A stretch of 64,000 nt of DNA, taken from NCBI GenBank assembly GCA_964497185.1, contig CAZCBX010000006.1:1-64000 (forward strand), written 5' to 3'. The stretch comes from CAZCBX01 sp964497185. Its GTDB lineage: Bacteria; Bdellovibrionota_G; JALEGL01; JAGRMV01. The notes beneath the pieces are model-generated. The model saw nothing but the letters and a program-made list of their open reading frames with translations, was not told the origin of the DNA and ran no database searches. The position numbers and the translations under genes are program-made. Shown one piece after another: positions 32,690 to 42,184 of this stretch (positions within the stretch are counted from its first letter, which is position 1; every line of letters begins with the position of its first letter).

Positions 32690-34866
32690 AACTTTACCTT
32701 CTTGAGTCTAAGTGAATTTATGATGACTGAAAATGAACTTAAACTCATTGCCAATGCTGCAATCATAGGACTGAGCAGAATCCCAAAAAATGGATACAAA
32801 ACCCCTGAAGCGATGGGGACGCCAGCTGAGTTGTAAATAAACGCAAAAAAGAGGTTTTGCTTGATATTGGCCATGGTTGCTTTGCTTAGTTTTCTTGCTC
32901 TCACGACGCCTCTAAGATCTCCTTTTACGAGTGTTATGTCAGCACTTTCTATCGCTATGTCAGTACCGGTTCCCATCGCAATGCCTACATTGGCTTGTGC
33001 TAAAGCGGGTGCATCGTTGATGCCATCTCCAGCCATTGCTACGATTTTGCCTTGGTTTTGTAGGTTTTTTACGGCTTCAACTTTTTCTTCAGGTAAAACT
33101 TCTGCGATAACACGATCAATGCCCAGTTTTTTTGCGACTGCTTCAGCCGTTTTTTTGTTGTCCCCCGTTAACATAACCACTTCTAAACCTTGCTTATGTA
33201 TTGCCTCAATCGCATCAAGAGATGTTTCTTTAATAGGATCAGCCACACCAACAAAGCCAGCCAGTGTTTGATCCACAGATATAAACATGACAGTCTGTCC
33301 CTGGCTTTGAAGGGATTCAACTTTTGACATGATATGTCCTAACGATATACCGTTATGATCCATCAACGCCTTGTTTCCAAGGGCGATTTCTTGGTTATGG
33401 ATCCTGCCGACAACACCTTTTCCTGTAACAGACTGAAAATCAGTGACGTCGACAAAATCTATATGCTTATCTTTGGCTCCCCGGACAATGGCTTCTGCCA
33501 GAGGGTGCTCACTTCCTTTTTCTAAACTGGCAACCAATTGTAACAAGGTTGCCTCATCAAATGATCCATATGCTTGAACTTGCATCATTTTGGGTTTGCC
33601 CTCAGTTAGTGTGCCTGTTTTATCTACAACGAGTGTATTTACCTTTCTCATCACCTCAATAGCTTCTGCGTTTTTAAACAATACACCATGCATCGCTCCA
33701 CGCCCTGTTGAAACCATGATGGACATCGGAGTTGCAAGGCCAAGCGCGCAAGGGCAGGCAATGATAAGAACTGCAACAGCATTAATAATAGCGTACGTCA
33801 TAGATGGGTCGGGACCGTATTTTGCCCAAACTATAAATGTGACCATTGCAATAAGTATGACTGCTGGAACAAAGTAACCTGAAACAATATCTGCCATTTT
33901 TTGAATGGGTGCACGACTTCTTTGCGCTTCCCCTACCATATGTATAATTCTAGAAAGGAGTGTATCTGCCCCAACTTTTTGGGCCTCCATAATCAAACTG
34001 CCCGTACCGTTTAATGTTGCACCGACCACATGATCACCAATATTTTTTTCAATTGGAATAGGTTCTCCCGTAATCATAGATTCATCTATAGAACTTTTCC
34101 CATCGATGACAATTCCATCCACGGGAATTTTTTCACCCGGACGAACACGGAGACGATCGCCGATTTTCACTTTTTCTAGAGCAATATCTTCTTCATTTCC
34201 ATTTTCTAAAACAATTCTTGCTGATTTAGCTGCCATCCCTAAAAGCTTTCTAATAGCTTCTCCTGTTTTGCCACGTGCTCGCAGTTCAAGAACTTGCCCT
34301 AACAATATAAGCATGACAATCACACCTGCAGCTTCAAAATAAACAGGAACATGACCATGCACGTCTTTAAATGTTTTAGGAAACCAATCGGGAACCAATG
34401 CAGCAACAACACTGTAGGAATATGCCACACTTACACCTAGGCCAATCAATGTGAACATATTTAAATGTTTCAATTTGATAGATTGAACACCCCGAACATA
34501 AAATGGCCATGCTGAATATAAGCAAACTGGAGTAGCAAGAATAAGCTCCAGCATTACCTTCCATGAAGGTGATAAGAGCTTGGAGATAGGTTGGCCTGGT
34601 AGTAGGTCACCCATTGAAATGATAAATAGAGGAACAGTAAATATCGCAGCCAAGAAAAATCGCTTTGTCATATCCTTTAGCTCATGATTTTCCTGCCCAT
34701 CAGAGACCAATGGCTCTAATGCCATCCCACATTTTGGACAGCTCCCAGGCCCAATTTGTTCTACTTCAGGATGCATGGGACAAGTATAAACAGCATCTGG
34801 ATCTGAAGGAGGAGGATTATGGCTATCTTTTTGGTTGTGACAACAACTGCTATTTTCCTGCATCAT
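32686..34866 (-). CDS. copA: Copper/silver-exporting P-type ATPase
   Basis: 726 aa, P1B-1 type. The N-terminal heavy-metal-binding domain (YTCPMHPEV, CPKCGMAL) replaces the usual CxxC ferredoxin-like repeats, as in SilP/CopF-type pumps. It has TGEPIPIEK, the CPC motif IACPCALGLATP, DKTGTLTEG, SEHPLAEA and MAGDGINDAP. The end has YNSAGVP and MSLSS, the TM7/TM8 Cu(I) signatures. It exports Cu(I) or Ag(I) to the periplasm. It is 4 bp downstream of the cusA-like gene. Confidence 0.9.
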   Translation of the reverse strand: MMQENSSCCHNQKDSHNPPPSDPDAVYTCPMHPEVEQIGPGSCPKCGMALEPLVSDGQENHELKDMTKRFFLAAIFTVPLFIISMGDLLPGQPISKLLSPSWKVMLELILATPVCLYSAWPFYVRGVQSIKLKHLNMFTLIGLGVSVAYSYSVVAALVPDWFPKTFKDVHGHVPVYFEAAGVIVMLILLGQVLELRARGKTGEAIRKLLGMAAKSARIVLENGNEEDIALEKVKIGDRLRVRPGEKIPVDGIVIDGKSSIDESMITGEPIPIEKNIGDHVVGATLNGTGSLIMEAQKVGADTLLSRIIHMVGEAQRSRAPIQKMADIVSGYFVPAVILIAMVTFIVWAKYGPDPSMTYAIINAVAVLIIACPCALGLATPMSIMVSTGRGAMHGVLFKNAEAIEVMRKVNTLVVDKTGTLTEGKPKMMQVQAYGSFDEATLLQLVASLEKGSEHPLAEAIVRGAKDKHIDFVDVTDFQSVTGKGVVGRIHNQEIALGNKALMDHNGISLGHIMSKVESLQSQGQTVMFISVDQTLAGFVGVADPIKETSLDAIEAIHKQGLEVVMLTGDNKKTAEAVAKKLGIDRVIAEVLPEEKVEAVKNLQNQGKIVAMAGDGINDAPALAQANVGIAMGTGTDIAIESADITLVKGDLRGVVRARKLSKATMANIKQNLFFAFIYNSAGVPIASGVLYPFFGILLSPMIAALAMSLSSFSVIINSLRLKKVKL

Positions 34867-34870
34867 TCCA

Positions 34871-37800
34871 TTATCCTTCTATTGATTTTGTTAGTTTTCT
34901 TTGTTCAAAGTAAGAGTATGTGACAGGCACCATAAACAATGTCACTAATTCTACAATCATGCCGCCAAGGGCTGGAATGGCCATGGGTTTCATCACCTCG
35001 CTGCCTGTTGTTGTGGCCCACATCACAGGTAGCAGTGCCACAATCGTCGTTGAGGTTGTCATGATCAAGGGTCTGATACGTCGAGTACCCGCTTCCAAAA
35101 TACATTCTTTTAGCTGCAGCCAATTGGTTGGTTTGTACTGTTTCACTGCTCCTTGTAGGTAGGTCATCATCACAACCCCGTCATCTACAGCAATACCAAA
35201 GAGTGCAATAAATCCAACCCAAACAGCAACAGATGTATTGAAACCACCAACCCATAACAAGATAAGACCACCAGACATGGCGATGGGTATGGCACTGAAT
35301 ATAATAGACGCATTACGTAGGTTTTTGATTCCAAAAAAGATGATGATGAGGTTGATCAGGAGTGCAAGTGGAACCAACAACATTAACCTCTTATTGGCTC
35401 TGCTTTGGTTTTCATACTGCCCTGCCCAGTCTATTGTATAACCTTTGGGCAAATCTATAGCTGTTGCAATATGTTTTTGGGCTTCTTCTACAAAACCAAT
35501 CAAATCCCTGTCTTTTACATTTAAAAGTACAGTTGACCGTAGCAAACCATTTTCTGATTGTATGGCAGAAGGACCTGTTACAATTTGAATATCTGCCAAC
35601 TGCTTGATGGGGATGTGTTGACCGAGTGGGCTGGGAACCAACACTCTTTTAAGCTCATCAATTCTGTCTCGCAATTCTTTTTTGTAACGAACTCGTATGG
35701 GATAACGTTCACGTCCTTCATAAAACTGCCCAATGGTCATGCCTCCAACAGCAGTTTGAAGAATGTTGTTGATCGTACCGGTATTAATTCCATATCTAGA
35801 TGCTGCGACACGATCAATATCAAACTCTATATAGGGTTTTCCGGTTATCTGCTCTGCATACACACCATATGCACCTTCTATTGTTTCAACTTCTCTTCCA
35901 ACATGTGCAGCCAATGATTCTAATGTTTGTAAATCATCCCCAAATATTTTTATACCAATCTGTGTTTTAATCCCTGTTGAAATCATGCCAATTCTTGTTT
36001 GGATAGGAAAATCCCAAGAATTCACAACGCCTGGTATTTGTAGGGCTTGATTTAAGTCATCCATCACATCATATATGTCTTTTCCTTTGGGCCACTCTGA
36101 TTCGGGTATGAGTTTTACTACGGTCTCAAACATCGCAATCGGTGCAGGGTCAATGGCTGTTTCCGCCCTTCCTAATTTCCCTACGGCTGATTCTACCAAA
36201 GGGTGGGCTTTGAGTACTTTGTCTGTATACGCCAACAGCTCCTTTGCCTTTGTCATACTAACGTCTGGAGTTGTAACAGGCATATATAACAAATCACCTT
36301 CATTGAGAGACGGCATAAACTCTTTGCCCAGATTGGAAAAGGCAATCACACCCATGAGAAGTAGTGCTAAAGGAGCAAGAAGAAACTTTCTTCGGTGATC
36401 AAGCACCCAAATTAAAGCTGGACGATAGTGACGTGTAATAAAAGAGCTAACTTTGTTTTTTTCTATGGGTTGCAGGTTACCCTTCAATAGAAAAACAGCC
36501 AGTGCAGGTATAAGAATAATAGCAACAAGCACTGAACCAAACATTGCCAATGTTTTTGCCCAAGCCAGGGGAATAAACAGTTTTCCTTCGCTGCCCTCAA
36601 GACCAAATACAGGCAAGAAAGTCACGATTGTTGTGAGAACAGCCGTCAGTATCGCAGGACCAACTTCACGTGCAGATTTTATAATGATCTCAACACGTTC
36701 TCGTCCTTTAGAAAGTGGTTTTTCAGCCAAATGGGAATAGATATTTTCGGTCATGATGATGCCCATATCCACCATGGAACCAATCGCAATGACCAACCCA
36801 GACAAGCTCATGATATTGGAATCAATTTTCAACAACTTCATCAAAATAAAACTAATGCCAACCCCAAACGGTAGCGTGAGTGAAACCAGTACCGATGATT
36901 GAAAATGAAGCAAGAAAAGTAAAACCACGATCATCGTAATGATGATTTCTTGGGTTAATGCGGAGTATACTGTACCAAGTGTGTTTTCAATAAGTTCGGT
37001 ACGATCATAAAAAGGAACCATTTTGACACCTTCGGGTAAACCTTGCTCAATTGTGTTGAGCTTCTCTTTGACATGATCAATCACTTGTTTTGGATTTTCG
37101 CCAAAACGCATGGTTACCACTCCACCGACTGCCTCCTGGCCATTTTTATCCAAAGCACCTCGGCGAAATGCAGGTCCATACCCAACAGAGGCAACGTCTT
37201 TCACACGAATGGGCGTCTTGTTTTTTACTGCAATAACAACATTTTCTATGTCGCTCAAACTTTTGAAAAAGCCTTTTCCTCGTACGATAAATTCTCGATC
37301 ACCGTCCTCAATGACTTCAGCTCCAACGTCAATATTGCTGTTTTGTATTGCTTGGATGAGCCCACTAAAGTGTATATCAAATGCAAATAGTTTTTTCGGG
37401 TCCACGTCTATTTGGTACTCCTTGACAAAACCACCAATGCTGGCGACCTCACTCACACCCTCAACACCTTGAAGAAGGTAACGCACATAAAAGTCTTGTA
37501 TGCTACGAAGCTCTGCCAGAGACTTTGGTTGTGGGCTGTTTTCTTCATTTTCTACGGTGTACCAATAGATTTGACCAAGCCCAGTTGCATCTGGTCCCAT
37601 TTGAGGAACCACTTCTTCTGGCAACTGACTTCCTGCGGTAGAGAGCTTTTCTAGCACCCGAGAACGACTCCAATAAAAATCAACGTCCTCTTTAAAAATG
37701 ATATAGATGGTGGAGAAGCCAAAAGCAGATATGCCGCGTATGTTTTTAACCCCTGGTATGCCCTGAAGCAATATGCTTAGAGGATAGGTGACTTGTTCTT

Positions 37801-37984
37801 CAATATCTTTAGGAGATCTTCCATCCCATTTCGTAAAAACAATTTGTTGGTTTTCACCAATATCAGGTATGGCGTCAATTTTTGCAGTTTTTAGGCTAAA
37901 TACTGATAGTAATGCTATCAGAACAAAAATAATAACGACAAGCGTTCTGTTGCGTATAGAAGATTCTATGAGTTTTTGAATCAT
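34871..37984 (-). CDS. cusA: CusA-type Cu/Ag RND efflux pump
   Basis: 1037 aa, full-length HME-RND. All three methionines of the CusA triad are present in context: YMPVTTPD, IAMFETV and RIGMISTGIK. The TM4 proton relay is MVDMGIIMTEN. It moves Cu(I) or Ag(I) from the periplasm through CusB and the TolC-like channel. It is third in the operon cusC-cusB-cusA-copA-channel. Confidence 0.93.
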   Translation of the reverse strand: MIQKLIESSIRNRTLVVIIFVLIALLSVFSLKTAKIDAIPDIGENQQIVFTKWDGRSPKDIEEQVTYPLSILLQGIPGVKNIRGISAFGFSTIYIIFKEDVDFYWSRSRVLEKLSTAGSQLPEEVVPQMGPDATGLGQIYWYTVENEENSPQPKSLAELRSIQDFYVRYLLQGVEGVSEVASIGGFVKEYQIDVDPKKLFAFDIHFSGLIQAIQNSNIDVGAEVIEDGDREFIVRGKGFFKSLSDIENVVIAVKNKTPIRVKDVASVGYGPAFRRGALDKNGQEAVGGVVTMRFGENPKQVIDHVKEKLNTIEQGLPEGVKMVPFYDRTELIENTLGTVYSALTQEIIITMIVVLLFLLHFQSSVLVSLTLPFGVGISFILMKLLKIDSNIMSLSGLVIAIGSMVDMGIIMTENIYSHLAEKPLSKGRERVEIIIKSAREVGPAILTAVLTTIVTFLPVFGLEGSEGKLFIPLAWAKTLAMFGSVLVAIILIPALAVFLLKGNLQPIEKNKVSSFITRHYRPALIWVLDHRRKFLLAPLALLLMGVIAFSNLGKEFMPSLNEGDLLYMPVTTPDVSMTKAKELLAYTDKVLKAHPLVESAVGKLGRAETAIDPAPIAMFETVVKLIPESEWPKGKDIYDVMDDLNQALQIPGVVNSWDFPIQTRIGMISTGIKTQIGIKIFGDDLQTLESLAAHVGREVETIEGAYGVYAEQITGKPYIEFDIDRVAASRYGINTGTINNILQTAVGGMTIGQFYEGRERYPIRVRYKKELRDRIDELKRVLVPSPLGQHIPIKQLADIQIVTGPSAIQSENGLLRSTVLLNVKDRDLIGFVEEAQKHIATAIDLPKGYTIDWAGQYENQSRANKRLMLLVPLALLINLIIIFFGIKNLRNASIIFSAIPIAMSGGLILLWVGGFNTSVAVWVGFIALFGIAVDDGVVMMTYLQGAVKQYKPTNWLQLKECILEAGTRRIRPLIMTTSTTIVALLPVMWATTTGSEVMKPMAIPALGGMIVELVTLFMVPVTYSYFEQRKLTKSIEG

Positions 37985-37996
37985 GGCGTTGTATCT

Positions 37997-39394
37997 TTAG
38001 TGATTGTGTCCACCAGAGCCCTGGCCTTTCATGTCCTCATACCCACCGAATAGCTGAGCTTGGGCATCCAGTAAAAAATTACCGTTCATCACAACTTCTT
38101 CACCTTCTTTTAATCCATGCTGAACTTCTACATATCCTTCAGATTCATAACCCGTATGAATTTCCTTGGCCTGAAACTTACTTTCTTCCTTTTGTACCCA
38201 CACAACCTTGCGTTTCCCCGTATCAATCATCGCGCTTCGTGGGATAACAAGCGGTTGACCCTCTAGTTTTACTGTAAGTGTTGCATCCGCGATCATGCCA
38301 GGTTTAAGGACCCCATTTTCATTTGAAACAGTGGTCCGCACTTTAAGTGTTCTGGAAGTTGTGTCTAGCACAGGATTCACAAAATCAATTTCACCTTCCA
38401 TGATTTCACCAGGAAGGGCAGTAAATTCTAAAGAAACATTTTGACCAATGGAAACCAAAGCAGCATCATGCTCATATACATCCATTTCAATCCAAACATC
38501 CGATAGATCAGAAAGTTCAAATAAATTCTGGCCCTCCTTAAAATAGCGACCTACAGATGCATTGTATTTTCTAACAATGCCTGCAGTAGGAGAGTATATG
38601 GTTATCTTGGTTGGAACCTTGCCTTTTGCGAACCACGCTTCATATTGAAATTTCTTAATTCCCCACAGCTTTAATCTTTCCTCACTTTGGGCAAGCATGT
38701 TCTCAAATTCCTTGGAGTTTGTTTTCTCAAAGCTCTTCCTCGCAATGAGATATTCTTCACCCGCAGTGATAAGAATAGGACTGTATAGGTCAACGACAGG
38801 ATCACCTATTTTGATAAAACTCCCTGTGGATTGCACGTACACTTTTTCAACGCGGCCATCTACACGAGCGGGGATTTTGCTCTCTTTCTCTTCGGACTGG
38901 AGAACCGTTCCCAATAGACGAACTTTTTTTTGCATCATCATGGTACTAACAGGAAAATACGCAGGTTTAAAATGTTCTAGTTGGGATTTTTGCAGTTTAA
39001 TATTCGCAATGACTGTTCCAGCTTCATTAGTAATGCTTGATTTTGTTTGATCCTTCTCATCAGAATCCACAACTTTTTTGATAAGATTCATATTGCAGAT
39101 TGGGCATGTTCCCGGCTTATCTTCCTGAATCTCAGGGTGCATAGGACACGTGTAATGATCTCCATCAGAGTGGTCATGACCCTTTTCATTCATATCCATT
39201 TGCACCTTAGTTAGATTCATATTGCAAATGGGGCACTTGCCTGGCTTATCTTCATGTATTTGTGGGTGCATGGAGCACGTGTAATAAGTCTGAATACTCG
39301 CCTGGCTGTGTTGAGATGTTTGTTTCTGTGATTTTTCCGAACAGCTCACAAGCATTGATGCAACAATCATCAAAATCAATCCATATTTATTCAT
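37997..39394 (-). CDS. cusB: CusB-type periplasmic adaptor with two metal-binding modules
   Basis: 465 aa. A lipoprotein-type signal ends at LVSC. Two tandem copies of the CSMHP/CPMHP...CPICNMNL heavy-metal module (about 36-110) precede the standard adaptor. The adaptor has a barrel-sandwich (RVDGRVEKVYVQSTG), a short hairpin, a beta-barrel and a membrane-proximal domain (VIPRSAMIDTGKRKVVWVQ). It links CusA to the outer-membrane channel. The same module caps the ATPase CopA. Its start overlaps the cusC stop by 8 bp. Confidence 0.9.
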   Translation of the reverse strand: MNKYGLILMIVASMLVSCSEKSQKQTSQHSQASIQTYYTCSMHPQIHEDKPGKCPICNMNLTKVQMDMNEKGHDHSDGDHYTCPMHPEIQEDKPGTCPICNMNLIKKVVDSDEKDQTKSSITNEAGTVIANIKLQKSQLEHFKPAYFPVSTMMMQKKVRLLGTVLQSEEKESKIPARVDGRVEKVYVQSTGSFIKIGDPVVDLYSPILITAGEEYLIARKSFEKTNSKEFENMLAQSEERLKLWGIKKFQYEAWFAKGKVPTKITIYSPTAGIVRKYNASVGRYFKEGQNLFELSDLSDVWIEMDVYEHDAALVSIGQNVSLEFTALPGEIMEGEIDFVNPVLDTTSRTLKVRTTVSNENGVLKPGMIADATLTVKLEGQPLVIPRSAMIDTGKRKVVWVQKEESKFQAKEIHTGYESEGYVEVQHGLKEGEEVVMNGNFLLDAQAQLFGGYEDMKGQGSGGHNH

Positions 39395-40616
39395 AAAGTT
39401 TGTCTCCTATTAAAAATTTGTACGTTGCTTTTGTTGATCGTAATTTGCCATCCAATTGACTACGCTGGATGAGTAAATTTTGAAGTTTTAATTCAGATTG
39501 CAATAGTTCAATATAGGTTGATCTTCCAAGGCTATATGATTTGGATGTGACCTCCCGCGAGTTTTTAGCAAATTCAATAGAACGTGTGTTAAGAATTTTT
39601 AACTCTTCATTAATTTTTTCTATTTGATGTTTCTGCTGACGTAAGCGACTCTCTTTAAAGTTTTTATAATCCTCTAAGATATTTTGAGCAGATGCTTTTT
39701 CATAGGCCGCTTTATTTCGACTAGATGATTTTTTTCCCGATATGGGAAAAGGAAAGCCAACCGTAGCTGATACAAAGTCTCCATTCTGATCTATATCTGA
39801 GCGAAGTGTGTAGCCTAAAGATAGAGTCAAATCTGGAACAACATTTCTTTTTCTGGCTTGTAGCATAGACTCTTTTGATGAAAGGGTATGCTCAAAAGAT
39901 CTCTGCCTCGTATCAATAGGGTTTTCATCAATCTTGTCTAGTATGTGCCAAGGAACCGTATCTTTGTTCAAAGAAGCATTGTCAAAACCTAGAATGTACC
40001 CTAATAGGTCCAATTGTTCCTGCGATTCATACTTTTTGTTACTTAGCTGTGCTTCTAATTCAGAGTGACGGATCTTGATGTCTAAAAGCGCTTGCTGTGA
40101 GATAGAACCATTCGCATAAAGCCTCTCAGATACTTTTACAATGTTGCCAATCCATTGAAGGTTTTCTTTAATGATGACAATTTCCTCTTCAATTTTTCTA
40201 TTTTCAATCAAAATAAGCCATAAAGATTGGATCAACTGTCTTTGTTTATCTTCAGATTGATACTTCGTAGCATGTGCCAATTGGTCAAAGGCATCCTTAA
40301 TTTTTCCATATTTACCTGTGATCGGAATATTTTGGGAAATTCCAAATTCAATACCTGTCATTGGAGTTTGGTCGTACGAGAGTGATTCAACAGGAAAATT
40401 CTTGGCTGAAACCCTAAGCATGGGATCACCCCAAGCTGATTGATTTCTGCCTTCTTGGATTATCGCATTGCTTTTTTCATCAATTGCCTGGACAGATGCA
40501 TGGGAAGAGATTTTTTGGATTGCCTCTTGAAATGTAAACGCGAGTGCATGGTTCAGTGGAACCAACATAATGAGTGCAAAAAAAGGGGCACATCGCTTTT
40601 GTATGAATTGAGTCAT
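39387..40616 (-). CDS. cusC: TolC-family outer-membrane channel (CusC-like)
   Basis: 409 aa. A signal peptide ends near LNHALA. Two OEP repeats with long helices are seen (FQEAIQKISSH; GISQNIPITGKYGKI; PDLTLSLGYTL). It is the outer-membrane exit duct of the Cus system. The ATG at 40616 lies only about 9 bases past the TCGTAATAAG box, so the transcript may be nearly leaderless. Confidence 0.87.
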   Translation of the reverse strand: MTQFIQKRCAPFFALIMLVPLNHALAFTFQEAIQKISSHASVQAIDEKSNAIIQEGRNQSAWGDPMLRVSAKNFPVESLSYDQTPMTGIEFGISQNIPITGKYGKIKDAFDQLAHATKYQSEDKQRQLIQSLWLILIENRKIEEEIVIIKENLQWIGNIVKVSERLYANGSISQQALLDIKIRHSELEAQLSNKKYESQEQLDLLGYILGFDNASLNKDTVPWHILDKIDENPIDTRQRSFEHTLSSKESMLQARKRNVVPDLTLSLGYTLRSDIDQNGDFVSATVGFPFPISGKKSSSRNKAAYEKASAQNILEDYKNFKESRLRQQKHQIEKINEELKILNTRSIEFAKNSREVTSKSYSLGRSTYIELLQSELKLQNLLIQRSQLDGKLRSTKATYKFLIGDKLYE

Positions 40617-40624
40617 CTCTGTTG

Positions 40625-40656
40625 CTTATTACGATTTGTTTATAGGTTTTGTGACA
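40625..40656 (-). promoter_or_regulatory. ECF-type promoter of the cus operon
   Basis: On the minus strand TGTCACAAA (40656-40648), a 13-bp spacer and TCGTAATAAG (40634-40625). Taken as -35 TGTCAC and -10 CGTAAT the spacing is 17 bp. The same two boxes at the same spacing precede the divergent sigma gene. Confidence 0.7.
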
Positions 40657-40731
40657 AAAACCTGATATTTTTATAAATATGTAGTATTTTTAAATAGTTA
40701 TGGGATTTTCATGCTATTTTTTTAAATATTC

Positions 40732-40763
40732 TGTCACAAACACCAGGTCACAGTCGTAATAAG
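40732..40763 (+). promoter_or_regulatory. ECF-type promoter of the sigma/anti-sigma operon
   Basis: TGTCACAAA (40732-40740), a 13-bp spacer and TCGTAATAAG (40754-40763), identical boxes to those of the divergent cus promoter. The second box overlaps the ribosome-binding site AAGGAG (40761-40766). Confidence 0.7.
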
Positions 40764-40772
40764 GAGTGAAGA

Positions 40773-41303
40773 TTGGAACAAACTTATTCCAACATAGCCG
40801 ATGAAAAGCTCATGGAGCTTTATCAAAACGGAGAATACATGGCGTTTGAAACATTATTTCATAGGCACCAATCCAAGGTGTATGCGTACTTGCATAAAAG
40901 AGTGCATGATAAGAATGTCATTGATGACCTGTTTCAGAATATTTTTATCAAGTTCCACAAAAGCAAGGACCGGTATTCATCGAAATACCCTGTATTAGCA
41001 TGGTTATACACAATTTCACGTAGCGAGCTATTGGACTATTACAAAAAAACCAAACAAGATTTTGTAGAGTTATCTGAAAACCATATGCTTTCTGAATCAT
41101 CCGAATCTGAAACTACGATCAGCATTGGTGAGGAGAAAAGTCTCACCAAAGATGAAAAAGAAGCGATTCAACTGCGTTATTTATCGGATCATGACTTTGA
41201 AGAGATTTCCAACAGGTTAAACACCTCCCCTTCCAATGTGAGAAAAATCGTATCACGTGGACTGCAGAAACTTCGTCTAAAATATGCGGGAGGAAAGTCA
41301 TGA
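40773..41303 (+). CDS. ECF RNA polymerase sigma factor
   Basis: 176 aa from TTG 40773, with AAGGAG 7 bases upstream. Region 2 is FETLFHRHQSKVYAYL, then FQNIFIKFHKSKDRYS and the W-L-Y motif AWLYTISRSELLDYY. Region 4 is EAIQLRYLSDHDFEEI and a final HTH (NVRKIVSRGLQKLR). It should recognise the shared TGTCACAAA/TCGTAATAAG boxes, autoregulating itself and driving cusCBA. It overlaps the next gene by 4 bp (ATGA). Confidence 0.88.
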   Translation: MEQTYSNIADEKLMELYQNGEYMAFETLFHRHQSKVYAYLHKRVHDKNVIDDLFQNIFIKFHKSKDRYSSKYPVLAWLYTISRSELLDYYKKTKQDFVELSENHMLSESSESETTISIGEEKSLTKDEKEAIQLRYLSDHDFEEISNRLNTSPSNVRKIVSRGLQKLRLKYAGGKS

Positions 41304-41830
41304 CAAAAACAGATTTGAACCAAGACTTTCAACAATTCCAAGAAACGAGCAATATCGCTGCATCTAACACAATTAAAAAAAATGTATTGAATCATGTAAA
41401 AAAAGATTTGAACCCTGGCCATAGCCTAGTCTATTCAAAATTATTGGCTGTACACGCAATGATAGGATCACTGACGTTATTATTCTGCCCACAATTTAGC
41501 TTGAGCCTAACACACCAATTTCATCTATTTCACTACTTCCACCATACGTTTGGTAAATATGTATGTATGTTTATTTGTGGAACCATCTTCATTGGCAGTG
41601 GAGCTGTCTTTGCAGCATACATTCTGAAAAAGAGTGAAGTGCGCTTGATCAAAGAAACCAAGTGGCTTTACTATACCAGCATATCCATGGTGGCTGTGCT
41701 CTCATTCATGCTATTGGGTGCAGATGTGTACCTACCTCTGGCCACATTTTGGTTTGCTGGTGCAAGTACTTCGGGCATCGTATTATTTGATCTAAACTAC
41801 AGGTTACGGCAAGAACTCCATGCAATGTGA
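41300..41830 (+). CDS. Membrane protein, probable anti-sigma factor
   Basis: 176 aa. About 45 cytoplasmic residues are followed by four membrane helices (LLAVHAMIGSLTLLFC; FICGTIFIGSGAVFAAYIL; a third and fourth after KETKWLYYT). There is no ZAS zinc-binding motif. Overlap with the sigma gene argues that it senses metal and restrains the sigma factor. It also has His-rich stretches (HQFHLFHYFHH) between helices that could bind metal on the periplasmic side. Confidence 0.65.
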   Translation: MTKTDLNQDFQQFQETSNIAASNTIKKNVLNHVKKDLNPGHSLVYSKLLAVHAMIGSLTLLFCPQFSLSLTHQFHLFHYFHHTFGKYVCMFICGTIFIGSGAVFAAYILKKSEVRLIKETKWLYYTSISMVAVLSFMLLGADVYLPLATFWFAGASTSGIVLFDLNYRLRQELHAM

Positions 41831-41895
41831 TGCATGTTTGTTTTGCACATGCGCTAGATTTGCTCACAGAACATTAAAAGTGAAAGGGTCGTTTT

Positions 41896-42147
41896 ATGCC
41901 AAAATACAAATTGATCTATTTTAATGGATGTCCAAACTACCAAGCCGCTATGGACCTACTCAATCAAAACGGTTTGGAGTTTGAATCTGTTTGCCAAGAT
42001 GATCTTGAGGAAGCTAACCCATTGAAAAATTATTCATCTCCTACACTACTAGATGGTGAAAAAATCATCTTTGGATCAGAAGCTAAGGGTGGTGGATGCT
42101 CAATGCCACTTCCCAAAAAAGACGAACTTATGAAACTACTAAATTAA
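41896..42147 (+). CDS. Thioredoxin/glutaredoxin-like small protein
   Basis: 83 aa. LIYFNGCPNYQAA has a single active-site-like Cys in a CPN context, then SSPTLLDGEKIIFGS and a late GGGCS Cys. Such small thioredoxin folds are frequent in metal and mercury islands and may handle metals or thiols. It lies 65 bp after the putative anti-sigma gene and ends before the CDF genes, which run the other way. Confidence 0.75.
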   Translation: MPKYKLIYFNGCPNYQAAMDLLNQNGLEFESVCQDDLEEANPLKNYSSPTLLDGEKIIFGSEAKGGGCSMPLPKKDELMKLLN

Positions 42148-42184
42148 GTCCAATATTTGAGTTGTTATCCACCTCTAGAAAATA

